Source of the DNA: Chloroflexi bacterium UBA6077
Lineage (GTDB): Bacteria > Chloroflexota > UBA6077
Length of the DNA stretch: 64,000 nucleotides
Direction: 5' to 3'
NCBI GenBank assembly: GCA_002436065.1
Contig: DIXP01000105.1
Span: 90,473 to 154,472 of the forward strand
The position numbers were made by a program, and so were the translations under genes. The notes beneath the pieces were generated by a model. It had not been told where the DNA came from. It made no database searches and saw only the letters and a list, made by a program, of their open reading frames with translations. Within the stretch, counting starts at the first letter, position 1, and the number at the start of each line of letters is the position of its first letter. This document shows positions 7,094-14,711 of this stretch, one piece after another.

Positions 7094-9313
7094 CTACCTG
7101 TCCCTGACTCCTAACTGCCCTTCCGGGCTCACCGGCTCCAGAGGGACGTCCATCTCGAAGGCTCCCACCAGGCTGCTCCCTGGGAGAAGCTGGGGTTTTG
7201 CCAGGTGGCCTGAGCGCCCTCGATCATACTGACAGTAGAACCGGCTATCTCTCAACTGCTCCTCCAGGTCGGGCGGCAATCCGCGCCCCAACAGCACCCC
7301 CTTGAAGTAGTCCCCCAGCAACAGCCCTTGGGTCGTCCGTGTACCGGCATCGTAGTGCAGTATGCCGCGCTGGAACCTCTGGTACACGAAGTTGTGGTTC
7401 CCTGGATCGTGGGCCGGCCTGCTGGTTGGGAGCCCCCAGATCTCCATGGCCAGGAGGAGGGCAAGGCCCTGATGGCTCGCATCCTCCAATGAGTCAGCCC
7501 GTCCGGCGGAGAGATAGGCATCGAAAAACCCCACGGGCAGTCCTCCCCACTGATTCGAGACGTGGGACTGGAGGAAGGCAACGGCCTGCTCCGCGTAGTC
7601 CGGCTCGGCAGGTTGCGGCGCGCCCTCAATCAAGTCCGGGTCGGCGGCCGGGAAGACGCTGGAGTTGATCCTGGTGAAGGGCATGAGGTCATCCTGCAGC
7701 AAGTTCATTAGCCTGACACTCCCATCTGGCTGGGCCTGCATGGCCCCGCGCTGAAAGAGCTGCACGTCGAAGCCCAGCAGGGTGAACTCCCTGGAGATAG
7801 GGAAGCCGAAGGTGTGGAGGCCGCCCCGATCCTGGAAGTAGCGCCACAAGTCGTCCCGGTTGATGCGGTAGCCTGTCTCCCGGAAGTAGCGAGGGTCCGA
7901 TGGAATGCTTTGGCCCGGCGGCCCCGGAGGCAGAACCGCGAGGACAAATGTGGACCTGTCGACGAACAGAGCGGTGAGTGTCCCGTAGGGGTAGGGCTCT
8001 GGATCCCATTCGGCCGGGACCTTGACGATCTGGCCGTCTGGGGTCAGCCGGAAGAGGGCGAGACGCTCCGGGTGAGGCGCGTCCTCCCCGTCGATGGTGA
8101 GGGCATAGTCCTCGGCGGATAGCCTCCATTTCAGGACGATCGGCGGGGAGCTATGTCCCTCGCTGTAGACGATCCGCTGGGCGCTGTTGCTGGAGGACTC
8201 ATAGCGGTAGAGGTCCAGGCTGAAGACGCGGGCCGCGACCGTATCCGGTGGGAGGGAGACCCCCGGAGGCAGACTGGAGATGGGCTGGAAGCGCACCGCG
8301 AGTGCATCGCCCTGGTTGTCCACCCGTATCTCCGCGTTCGAGCCGCCAGCAGAGGCTCTCACCAGCCCAACGCCTGGAGTGGGCTCCAGGAGGGCGACGA
8401 GGCCGTCCCCAGCCACCGTGGGGACCCCTTGCGGAGGCGATGAGGGATAGACCACGCCGGTGAGGGCACCGAGGGTGGGCTCGGGTATCTGGGAAGTCGG
8501 GCCGATGAACGAGAAGGGCCCACTCGTGGCTGTTGGCATGGTCTCGCCAGGGATAATGGTAGCGGTTCCGTTGGGCACTGGCGTGTCTGCGGGCACTGGC
8601 GTGGCAGTGGGTCCCGGAGCAGGCTCGTCGGTGGGAGCAGGCGCGGGCACGGGCTCAAGCTCGGGCTCGGGCGTCCTGGTCGGAGAGGGTGTCTTGGTGG
8701 GGCTTGGAGTTCTGGTAGGGCTTGGGGTTCTGGTTGAGGTGGGGGTTCTGGTGGGGCTTGGGGTTCTGGTTGGGGTGGGGGTCTTCGTTCCAGTCGCCGT
8801 GGGGGTGGCGGTGGGCGGCACGACCTGCAAGGGGGCGTCCTGGAGCTGCCAGGCCAGGGCATTCGACTCCCGGTCGGCCAGCTGTACATTGCCCCAAGTC
8901 AAGCTGGATGCCCCTTCGGCCCTGCCAGTGAGCTGCACACTGGCCACAACACCGGAGTCGGCGCTGGCGCTCGTATCCCCCAACAGAGTAGCCACGAGCC
9001 GCAGCTTCCCCGTGCTGTTGTCCACCTCTCGATTGGACACGTAGGCGTCCGGCAGCAGCGCACCGACCGTGAGGGCTGAGGCTTCGAGGCGGCTGGCGTC
9101 AAAGGAGATCTGCAGGTCGACACCGTAGAGGTTGCCGGCGTTCTCGGCAATGACGTCGACGACGACCGAGGAATTCACCCCGACCGTTGGCTCCCTCGGC
9201 GAAAGGCGGAGGGTGACGGGCGCACCCTGGGCGGCCACAGGCCGGGACTGGATCGGCGCCTGGGCCAGGCAAAGGGTGACCAATGCGAAGACGGCGAGCA
9301 CGACCCTGCGCAC
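7094..9313 (-). CDS. Secreted cohesin-like protein with long Thr/Pro linker
   Basis: A 739-residue extracellular protein. Residues 1-29 form a signal peptide ending near PVAAQG. Residues 31-165 look like a cohesin-type beta-sandwich (GVNSSVVVDV, NLYGVDLQISFD, KLRLVATLLG). Residues 166-262 are a TP-rich linker with tandem TPSPTRTP units, probably glycosylated. A middle beta-rich region follows. Residues 478-526 form the ETGY...FQDRGGLHTFGFPIS...VQLFQRG module often seen in secreted Chloroflexota proteins. A last part (FVYQRFQRGILHYD) is also of that style. Cohesin domains bind dockerin partners, but no dockerin is encoded here. It is transcribed divergently from the polysaccharide locus and is likely a cell-surface or matrix component. 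Confidence 0.8.
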   Translation of the reverse strand: MRRVVLAVFALVTLCLAQAPIQSRPVAAQGAPVTLRLSPREPTVGVNSSVVVDVIAENAGNLYGVDLQISFDASRLEASALTVGALLPDAYVSNREVDNSTGKLRLVATLLGDTSASADSGVVASVQLTGRAEGASSLTWGNVQLADRESNALAWQLQDAPLQVVPPTATPTATGTKTPTPTRTPSPTRTPTSTRTPSPTRTPSPTKTPSPTRTPEPELEPVPAPAPTDEPAPGPTATPVPADTPVPNGTATIIPGETMPTATSGPFSFIGPTSQIPEPTLGALTGVVYPSSPPQGVPTVAGDGLVALLEPTPGVGLVRASAGGSNAEIRVDNQGDALAVRFQPISSLPPGVSLPPDTVAARVFSLDLYRYESSSNSAQRIVYSEGHSSPPIVLKWRLSAEDYALTIDGEDAPHPERLALFRLTPDGQIVKVPAEWDPEPYPYGTLTALFVDRSTFVLAVLPPGPPGQSIPSDPRYFRETGYRINRDDLWRYFQDRGGLHTFGFPISREFTLLGFDVQLFQRGAMQAQPDGSVRLMNLLQDDLMPFTRINSSVFPAADPDLIEGAPQPAEPDYAEQAVAFLQSHVSNQWGGLPVGFFDAYLSAGRADSLEDASHQGLALLLAMEIWGLPTSRPAHDPGNHNFVYQRFQRGILHYDAGTRTTQGLLLGDYFKGVLLGRGLPPDLEEQLRDSRFYCQYDRGRSGHLAKPQLLPGSSLVGAFEMDVPLEPVSPEGQLGVRDR
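8672..8779 (-). repeat. Tandem repeats encoding TPSPTRTP units
   Basis: Roughly 24-base units (TPSPTRTP/TPTSTRTP/TPSPTKTP) in the linker of the cohesin-like gene. They are prone to copy-number change by slippage. Confidence 0.75.
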
Positions 9314-9372
9314 GGTGAACCTCTTGTGGGGGCGATTTGTGGGACCCTGCGCTGGTAGCCATCGACACGCGC

Positions 9373-9401
9373 AGTGTAAGTTGAAGATGGTAGGTTGTCA
9401 A
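9373..9401 (-). promoter_or_regulatory. Promoter of the cohesin-like gene
   Basis: On the minus strand: consensus TTGACA (9396-9401), 17 bases, TACACT (9373-9378, 4 of 6). A second TTGACA (9403-9408) lies just upstream, so two overlapping -35 choices exist. Confidence 0.6.
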
Positions 9402-9425
9402 CTGTCAAGTTCGATAAACCCCGAC

Positions 9426-9454
9426 TTTACCGATCCACTTACACATGGTAGTAT
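9426..9454 (+). promoter_or_regulatory. Promoter of the wzm-wzt exporter genes
   Basis: TTTACC, 17 bases, TAGTAT (4 of 6 each). It lies back-to-back with the cohesin-like gene's promoter, 24 bases apart, which suggests the two divergent promoters could be co-regulated. Confidence 0.5.
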
Positions 9455-9564
9455 TCTTTTGGCCGCCTGGGCGCTGGACCGATCTCACCCCCGATCGCCC
9501 TGGCTAGCCAACCCTATGGGCGGCTCCACGTAGCGCCCGAGAGGTTGTTAGGACAGTTCGACTG

Positions 9565-10374
9565 ATGCAACTCGCCGCCACGAATCCCGTGGCTCACCTC
9601 CTTAGCTACCGAGACCTCTTCTACAACCTGGTGGTCCGCGATCTGAAGGTTCGATACAAGAAGTCGGCCCTTGGGTTCGTGTGGTCGCTGCTCAACCCGC
9701 TCCTGATGATGGTGGTGTTCACCATCGTCTTCACCATCCTGACCGTGCCCACCGTGGAGAACTTCCCGGTGTTCGTACTGACCGGACTAGTCGCCTGGAA
9801 CTTCTTCGCCAACACCATCATGGGGGCCGCCCAGACCATCGTGGGCAACTCCACCCTGATCAACAAGGTCTACTTCCCACGGGAATTGCTGCCGGCCTCC
9901 CTGGTGGCCTCCAACTTGGTGAACTTCCTACTCACCCTGCTGGTGCTGTTCGGCTTCATCCTGGCCTTCGGGATCCAGTTGACCCCCATGGTGCTGCTGC
10001 TGCCGGTGATCCTGGCCATCCAGGTGATGCTGATCATGGGGGTGTCCCTGATAGTGGCCGCCGTGAACGTCTACTACCGAGACGTGGCAGTCCTGCTGGA
10101 GGTGGGGATCCAAGCCTGGTTTTTCCTCACCCCCATCTTCTACCAGTTGGAGCGAATCCCTCAGAACATCAGCTTCCTGGGGATCGACGTCTGGCGCTGG
10201 GTGTACATCGCGAACCCCATGGCGTCGCTGATAACCGACTATCGATACATCCTGCTGTACGGCCTGCCGCCCATCAAGCACACGGTCTTCGCCGTGGCGG
10301 AATCGGCGGCGCTGCTGGTCCTGGGCTACTGGCTCTTCCGGACCCTTTCCGTGCGCTTCAGCGAGGAGCTTTAA
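9565..10374 (+). CDS. wzm: ABC-2 type polysaccharide export permease
   Basis: A 269-residue inner-membrane permease with six predicted hydrophobic segments and the ABC-2 family signature region near the N-terminus (DLKVRYKKSALGFVWSLLNP), characteristic of Wzm/TagG/KpsM-type exporters. With the ATPase encoded next it exports undecaprenyl-linked glycan across the cytoplasmic membrane. The start has only a weak ribosome site. The gene opens the polysaccharide locus downstream of its own promoter. Confidence 0.92.
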   Translation: MQLAATNPVAHLLSYRDLFYNLVVRDLKVRYKKSALGFVWSLLNPLLMMVVFTIVFTILTVPTVENFPVFVLTGLVAWNFFANTIMGAAQTIVGNSTLINKVYFPRELLPASLVASNLVNFLLTLLVLFGFILAFGIQLTPMVLLLPVILAIQVMLIMGVSLIVAAVNVYYRDVAVLLEVGIQAWFFLTPIFYQLERIPQNISFLGIDVWRWVYIANPMASLITDYRYILLYGLPPIKHTVFAVAESAALLVLGYWLFRTLSVRFSEEL

Positions 10375-10380
10375 CCCCAC

Positions 10381-10409
10381 CCCCAACCCCTCTCTCTATG
10401 GGGATGGGG
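10381..10409. repeat. CCCCAACCCC hairpin covering the wzt start
   Basis: CCCCAACCCC (10381-10390) pairs with GGGGATGGGG (10400-10409) with one mismatch and a 9-base loop. Both candidate wzt ATGs (10398, 10404) lie within it. It resembles dispersed CCCC-rich repeats. Confidence 0.6.
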
Positions 10410-11726
10410 AGCTATAGGAGCACTGAGATCACTGTAGCTGTTTCTTTCAGGCGGGTGTCGAAGAGGTTCACAATCGACCACGATCGGAGCCACACCTTCC
10501 AGGAGCTGCTGGTTAACCTGGTGCGCCGCCGCAAGCCCGCCACAGAGAAGTCCAAGGACCAGTTCTGGGCGCTTCGAGACGTGAGCTTCGACGTCCCCGT
10601 GGGGAAGACGATGGGGATCATCGGGGACAACGGCTCGGGGAAGAGCACGGCGCTCAAGATCGTGTCGGGGATCATCAAGCCGAGCCACGGGAGCGTCTAC
10701 GTGAGCGGTCGCGTCTCCGCGCTGCTGGAGCTGGGAGCCGGCTTCCATCCGGATCTGACGGGCAGGGAGAACGTCTTCCTGGCGGGCACGATCCTGGGGA
10801 TGCGGCAGGAGGAGATGCGGCGCCGCTTCGACGAGATCGTGGCCTTCTCCGAGCTGGAGCGCTTCATCGACACTCCCGTCAAACACTACTCCTCCGGCAT
10901 GTACATGCGGCTCGCCTTCTCAGTCGCCACCAGCGTCGATCCGGACGTCCTGCTGGTGGACGAGGTGCTGGCGGTGGGCGACAGCAGCTTCCAGAAGAAG
11001 TGCTTCGATCGGATCCGCTCCTTCCAGAAGGCCGGCAAGACCATCGTCATCGTGTCGCACGACCTGGCCTCCATCTCAGAGATCTGCACCGACGTGGCGT
11101 GGCTCCACAAGGGATCGATGCGAGGCCAGGGCATGGCCAGCCAGATCGTCAGCGACTACCTGGAGTTCACCAGTAGCGGCAGCGGCTCCGATGCTGATCC
11201 GGCGAGCATCGCGGAGACCCTCTCCGGGGAGCATCCGGTGCGCATAACGAAAGTAGAGCTGCGTGGTGCCGATGGGAGCCCGAGGGCATTCTTCAAGACC
11301 GGCGAGGAGATGGTGGTGGCGATGAGCTACGTGGCACTGAACGAGGCCCCCACCGCCGCCTTCGGCATCACCATCGCCCGCTCCGACGGCACCTACTGCT
11401 ACGCGACCAACATGCGCAGCGACGGCCTGCAACCGGTCGAGCTGAAGGAAGAGGGGCAGATCCAGATCAGCTTCAACCCGCTGACGCTGCTGCCCGGCAC
11501 CTTCTTCGTCCACGCCGCCGTCTTCGAGCCGATGAAGCACACCCACTACGACTTCCGCGAGCACGCCGCCATGTTCAAGGTCCGCTCCGACCGGACGGAC
11601 TACGGCGTGTGCGTGCTGCCGCACAGATGGGCAACGGCGGACCCGAGAGGCAGGTCGAACAGGCTACCGGGCGTGCCCGGTAGCCTGTTCGACCCCTTCC
11701 CCCGCGAAGGGGAGCAGGACATCTGA
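10398..11726 (+). CDS. wzt: ABC-type polysaccharide export ATPase with Wzt C-terminal domain
   Basis: ATPase partner of Wzm, 442 residues. The ABC domain has the Walker A GDNGSGKST, the signature YSSGM and the Walker B VLLVDEVLAVGD with its switch His in VSHD. A C-terminal Wzt_C beta-sandwich (about residues 280-415), which selects the glycan end group, runs from HPVRITKVELRG to YGVCVLPHRW. The last 29 residues beyond PHRW are atypical and are encoded by palindromic repeats at 11653-11712. The start is uncertain. Both ATGs lie in a hairpin without a ribosome site, and the only good AGGAG (10416-10420) is seven bases before an in-frame ATC codon. Confidence 0.9.
   Translation: MGMGSYRSTEITVAVSFRRVSKRFTIDHDRSHTFQELLVNLVRRRKPATEKSKDQFWALRDVSFDVPVGKTMGIIGDNGSGKSTALKIVSGIIKPSHGSVYVSGRVSALLELGAGFHPDLTGRENVFLAGTILGMRQEEMRRRFDEIVAFSELERFIDTPVKHYSSGMYMRLAFSVATSVDPDVLLVDEVLAVGDSSFQKKCFDRIRSFQKAGKTIVIVSHDLASISEICTDVAWLHKGSMRGQGMASQIVSDYLEFTSSGSGSDADPASIAETLSGEHPVRITKVELRGADGSPRAFFKTGEEMVVAMSYVALNEAPTAAFGITIARSDGTYCYATNMRSDGLQPVELKEEGQIQISFNPLTLLPGTFFVHAAVFEPMKHTHYDFREHAAMFKVRSDRTDYGVCVLPHRWATADPRGRSNRLPGVPGSLFDPFPREGEQDI
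11653..11712. repeat. Perfect 20-bp-arm palindrome inside the 3' end of wzt
   Basis: 11653-11672 pairs perfectly with 11675-11694 across a 2-base gap. It is followed by CCCCTTC (11693-11699) paired with GAAGGGG (11706-11712). It encodes the terminal NRLPGVPGSLFDPFPREGE of Wzt; because it is palindromic, the other strand reads almost the same peptide. Confidence 0.85.
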
Positions 11727-11750
11727 TAGGTTCTACGTTGATCGCGCGAC

Positions 11751-11779
11751 TTGCTACAGCCTTGTGTTGGTGGTAGACT
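11751..11779 (+). promoter_or_regulatory. Promoter upstream of the wzz-like gene
   Basis: TTGCTA, 17 bases, TAGACT (4 of 6 each). It gives a leader of about 125 bases before the ATG at 11910. Confidence 0.45.
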
Positions 11780-11909
11780 CGGCACCTACTTCCGAATTGC
11801 TCTGGAATCCCACCAGCGCCCCAACGATGCCGATGCGGTAGCCGTGCAACGGATTGACCAACACACATTCCAGCCGAGGCCAGACAGAAAATCCTTGGAG
11901 TCAGTCGTG

Positions 11910-13178
11910 ATGCAAGAAGACGAATTCGATCTGCGTCCCTACATTGAGGTTCTGTTCCGACGATGGAAGCTGATCGTCGGGCTGACGCTGGCCGCAGTCG
12001 CTGCTGCGGCCGGGGCATCACTGACCACGCCCCCAAGCTACGAGGCGACCTCAACGGTGGCCATTGCGAGCTTCGGGGCGAAGCCGGTCCCCGACGCCAA
12101 GTCGTATCTGGAGCTAGCGATGAGGCAGGATGTTCTGGTGAAGCTCGCTACAACCATCGAGCCGTCCGCCGGTAGCGCGTTAAACTTAAGGGATTTGACC
12201 TCGAAGCTGAAGGCTACCGCCGGCGCCGATCCTAGCCTGGTCAATCTGAAAGTAACCGACGGGAACCCCGAACAGGTTGCCGATATGGCCAACAGGTGGG
12301 CTGAGCTGTTCGTAGACGCTTCCAACACCACCTTCAATCCTGCCAGGCACAACTACGAGCAGTTGCAAGGCCAGCTCACGCAAGCGAGGCAACAGTTGGT
12401 CGATGCGCAGAAGGGACTGGTCGATGTGGAGTTGAGCACCCGGCTTGACGTCCTTCAGGTAGAGGTGGCATCCCAGAGGAACACGCTCGCCGGCCTCTAT
12501 GCCAACAAGGTGACGTTGCGGGCCGCCCAGGAGAACGCCACCAGCATCATGAGCAGGCTGCGACAACTGACTCCATCGACTCCTGCGAACCCCAGCGATG
12601 ACGCGTCCATCACTATGATCCAGGCGAGCGTGCTGGGTGCCCCCATCCAGGTACAGCTCTCCACAGGTTCGGAATCGGACAATCGAGTCCTCGCCGCGAG
12701 CAGCCAGAGTGCACCGGTGCAGCTTCAGCTTCCCGAAGGGAGGGACCGGACGGTGGCAGCACAGATCGCGGCAGTCGAGGGGATACTAGCGATGGTCCGC
12801 GACCGGACCCAGGAGGCCGACAAGCGCATCGAAGCGCTGCAGCCCACGATCCTGGAGCTGCAGATGAGGGTATCTCAGGCTGATGCCCAGCGAGAGCCGC
12901 TGCTAACTCGACGCGACGGACTGAAACAGACCGCGAAAGACCTCGAGCTGAAGGCGAGCCAGGCAAAGGCGGCTGTCGAAGCGAAGAGCAGCCAAGTATA
13001 CGCGGTGGCAGAGGCGCAGATGCCACTGGCGCCCTTGGGGCGGGGTACCACGAGGAACGTCGGGGTTGCTGCGATGTTGGGGTTGATGATGGGAGTGGCA
13101 GCGGCGTTTGGCATGGAATACCTACAATCGAGACTGCAGCCCCTGAAAGACATGAGGCAACCGGCGATCCAATCGTAG
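11910..13178 (+). CDS. Wzz-type chain-length / polysaccharide co-polymerase
   Basis: 422 residues with the PCP layout. There is a short cytoplasmic start and a first membrane span at about residues 20-40 (LIVGLTLAAVAAAAGASL). A long extracytoplasmic region with Gln/Ala-rich coiled coil (QLQGQLTQARQQLVDAQKG and later helices) follows, then a second span near the C-terminus (NVGVAAMLGLMMGVAAAFG). There is no tyrosine-kinase domain. It would set glycan length together with the Wzy-like polymerase. The ATG at 11910 has TTGGAG at good spacing; the frame is open further left but lacks a ribosome site there. Confidence 0.82.
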   Translation: MQEDEFDLRPYIEVLFRRWKLIVGLTLAAVAAAAGASLTTPPSYEATSTVAIASFGAKPVPDAKSYLELAMRQDVLVKLATTIEPSAGSALNLRDLTSKLKATAGADPSLVNLKVTDGNPEQVADMANRWAELFVDASNTTFNPARHNYEQLQGQLTQARQQLVDAQKGLVDVELSTRLDVLQVEVASQRNTLAGLYANKVTLRAAQENATSIMSRLRQLTPSTPANPSDDASITMIQASVLGAPIQVQLSTGSESDNRVLAASSQSAPVQLQLPEGRDRTVAAQIAAVEGILAMVRDRTQEADKRIEALQPTILELQMRVSQADAQREPLLTRRDGLKQTAKDLELKASQAKAAVEAKSSQVYAVAEAQMPLAPLGRGTTRNVGVAAMLGLMMGVAAAFGMEYLQSRLQPLKDMRQPAIQS

Positions 13179-13545
13179 GTCACCTCCACAATAGGACTAA
13201 GAGGCTCCTCAATATCCCATCGCATTGGGTTGGCAAAGTGTCCATGGCGACTGTGCGAGCATTGGTGGATGTGGCTGTTGACCTGGGATCCTTCCGAAGA
13301 CTCTCTCGACTGAAATTGCACCATAGGAGTAGGCAGGCCTGACAAGGACAATGGTAACCGTCATTCCCTCTTCCGCGGGAATCCATGCGCACCCGTTGAT
13401 GTAGCAGACTGGACTCCTGCGGAAGAGGGAATGACGGTTGGTCTTATCTGCCGCCGCCACGAAGACGCTTCCTTATGATGCAATTTCAGTCTCTCGAAGA
13501 CTGCCTTGACAAAGGCGCACAGCATAGCCTTAAGCGGAGCAAAGG
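13179..13545. other. Gene-free interval at the left edge of the low-GC core
   Basis: No credible gene in 367 bases. It is dominated by the nested inverted-repeat element at 13308-13491. Confidence 0.6.
13308..13491. repeat. Nested inverted-repeat element
   Basis: Outer 17-bp arms GACTGAAATTGCACCAT (13308-13324) and its complement (13475-13491) have one mismatch. Inner 30-bp arms (13356-13385 and 13410-13439) have two mismatches around a 24-base loop. The inner arms contain GTCATTCCC...GGGAATGAC type sequence, seen as a dispersed repeat in many genomes. It has no coding capacity. Confidence 0.8.
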
Positions 13546-14625
13546 GTGGGAACTGATAGGAATCTGCGTATCCTACTGTACGGCGAGTTTGCCTGGGATC
13601 GACTGGCCGCTTCGTATAAGCGAGCATTTGAGGAGCTGGGCCACCAGATCATTCCTTTCGACGAGCAGACCATCCGCGAGTACCTTTCACCTTGGTTGGC
13701 CCACCGAGTAGGTCATCGGGCCACCATCGGCAGTTTGGCCTTAAGACGAGCGGGGTCAAAGCGATGGAACGAGCGCCTGCTCAAAGCATTCCGGGAGACC
13801 AAGCCTGATCTCGTGCTTGTTCTCAAAGGTGACTTTCTCATGCCGGAGACAGTGCGGGCCATTGATGAAAGAGGAACAAGGGTATTCATCCTTCATCCGG
13901 ACAACCCGTTCCCCCCGCACAACAATAATCGCCCTGAAACTCTACCAACCGCCCTAGAGTGCAGCGTCTACTTGATTTGGAGTCGGTCGCTGATCGGTCG
14001 TCTCAAGTCTCTTGGTGTCAAACAGGTGGAGTACCTACCTTTCGCCTGGGATCCTCACGTGTTTACCGCGCGCGAATCCTGGTGCGAGCAGAAGTGTGAC
14101 TATGACACCGTCTTCATAGGTGGTTGGGACAGAGAACGAGAGACGTGGCTCTCCCCGATGGCCAAGTCCTTCGATCTCAAGATATGGGGTCCAGACTATT
14201 GGAAAACGCGGACTCGACTAGGCAGCCCATTGCGTCGATGTTGGCAGGGCAGTGCCATCTGGGGAAGAGAGGCGAGCCACGTATTGCAGCGGTCCAAGAT
14301 CGCCATCAACATCTTTCGCCGCCAGAATCTGCCAGATGGTGTAATCATGAGGACATTTGAGCTGCCTGGCTGCGGTTGCTTCCCCCTGTCCACGCGCTCA
14401 ACCGGGGCACTGGAGATCTTTCCCGAGGGCGAAGCAGCGGCTTACTTCAGCACTCCTGAGGAACTCCACGATCAAACAGCGCGTTACCTAGTTGATGAAG
14501 AAACACGGCTGAGGATAAGCAAGAGTGCCCACTCCATTGTAGCGAGCAAGCATACCTATCTGCACCGCGCGAGGCAGATCCTGTCTATCTTTGACGAAGT
14601 CTCCCCCGCAGCTCCGTCACGTTAA
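13546..14625 (+). CDS. CgeB-like glycosyltransferase
   Basis: A 359-residue protein resembling CgeB/Glyco_trans_1_2-type transferases. It has an N-terminal Rossmann-like start (LRILLYGEFAWDRLAASYKRAFEELGH), PDLVLVLKGDFL, a mid-region FAWDPHVF and YDTVFIGGWDRERE. The C-terminal nucleotide-sugar half is marked by SKIAINIFRRQNLPDGVIMRTFELPGCGC. GTG at 13546 has GGAG six bases upstream. The glycan acceptor and sugar cannot be named. It begins the lower-GC part of the locus. Confidence 0.72.
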   Translation: MGTDRNLRILLYGEFAWDRLAASYKRAFEELGHQIIPFDEQTIREYLSPWLAHRVGHRATIGSLALRRAGSKRWNERLLKAFRETKPDLVLVLKGDFLMPETVRAIDERGTRVFILHPDNPFPPHNNNRPETLPTALECSVYLIWSRSLIGRLKSLGVKQVEYLPFAWDPHVFTARESWCEQKCDYDTVFIGGWDRERETWLSPMAKSFDLKIWGPDYWKTRTRLGSPLRRCWQGSAIWGREASHVLQRSKIAINIFRRQNLPDGVIMRTFELPGCGCFPLSTRSTGALEIFPEGEAAAYFSTPEELHDQTARYLVDEETRLRISKSAHSIVASKHTYLHRARQILSIFDEVSPAAPSR

Positions 14626-14711
14626 CCATTGGTCCGTCCCTCAGGCAATGCCCAAGCCATCAAGTGTGGTGGCCTATTCGAGAGACCAGACAATGAAGGT
14701 ACTGTAGTAAT

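Noticed and set aside
8672..8779. CRISPR-like regular repeats
   Set aside because: Units are about 24 bases and contiguous without spacers; they are a coding tandem repeat for TPSPTRTP.
7094..9313. Opposite-strand open frames rich in Gly/Val or Pro/Arg (for example 8460-9044 and 8359-8889)
   Set aside because: They are shadows of the TP-rich repeats in the cohesin-like gene and have no starts with ribosome sites.
13179..13545. tRNA or small structured RNA gene in the interval
   Set aside because: No cloverleaf or GTTCGA-type T-loop was found; the structure is explained by inverted repeats.
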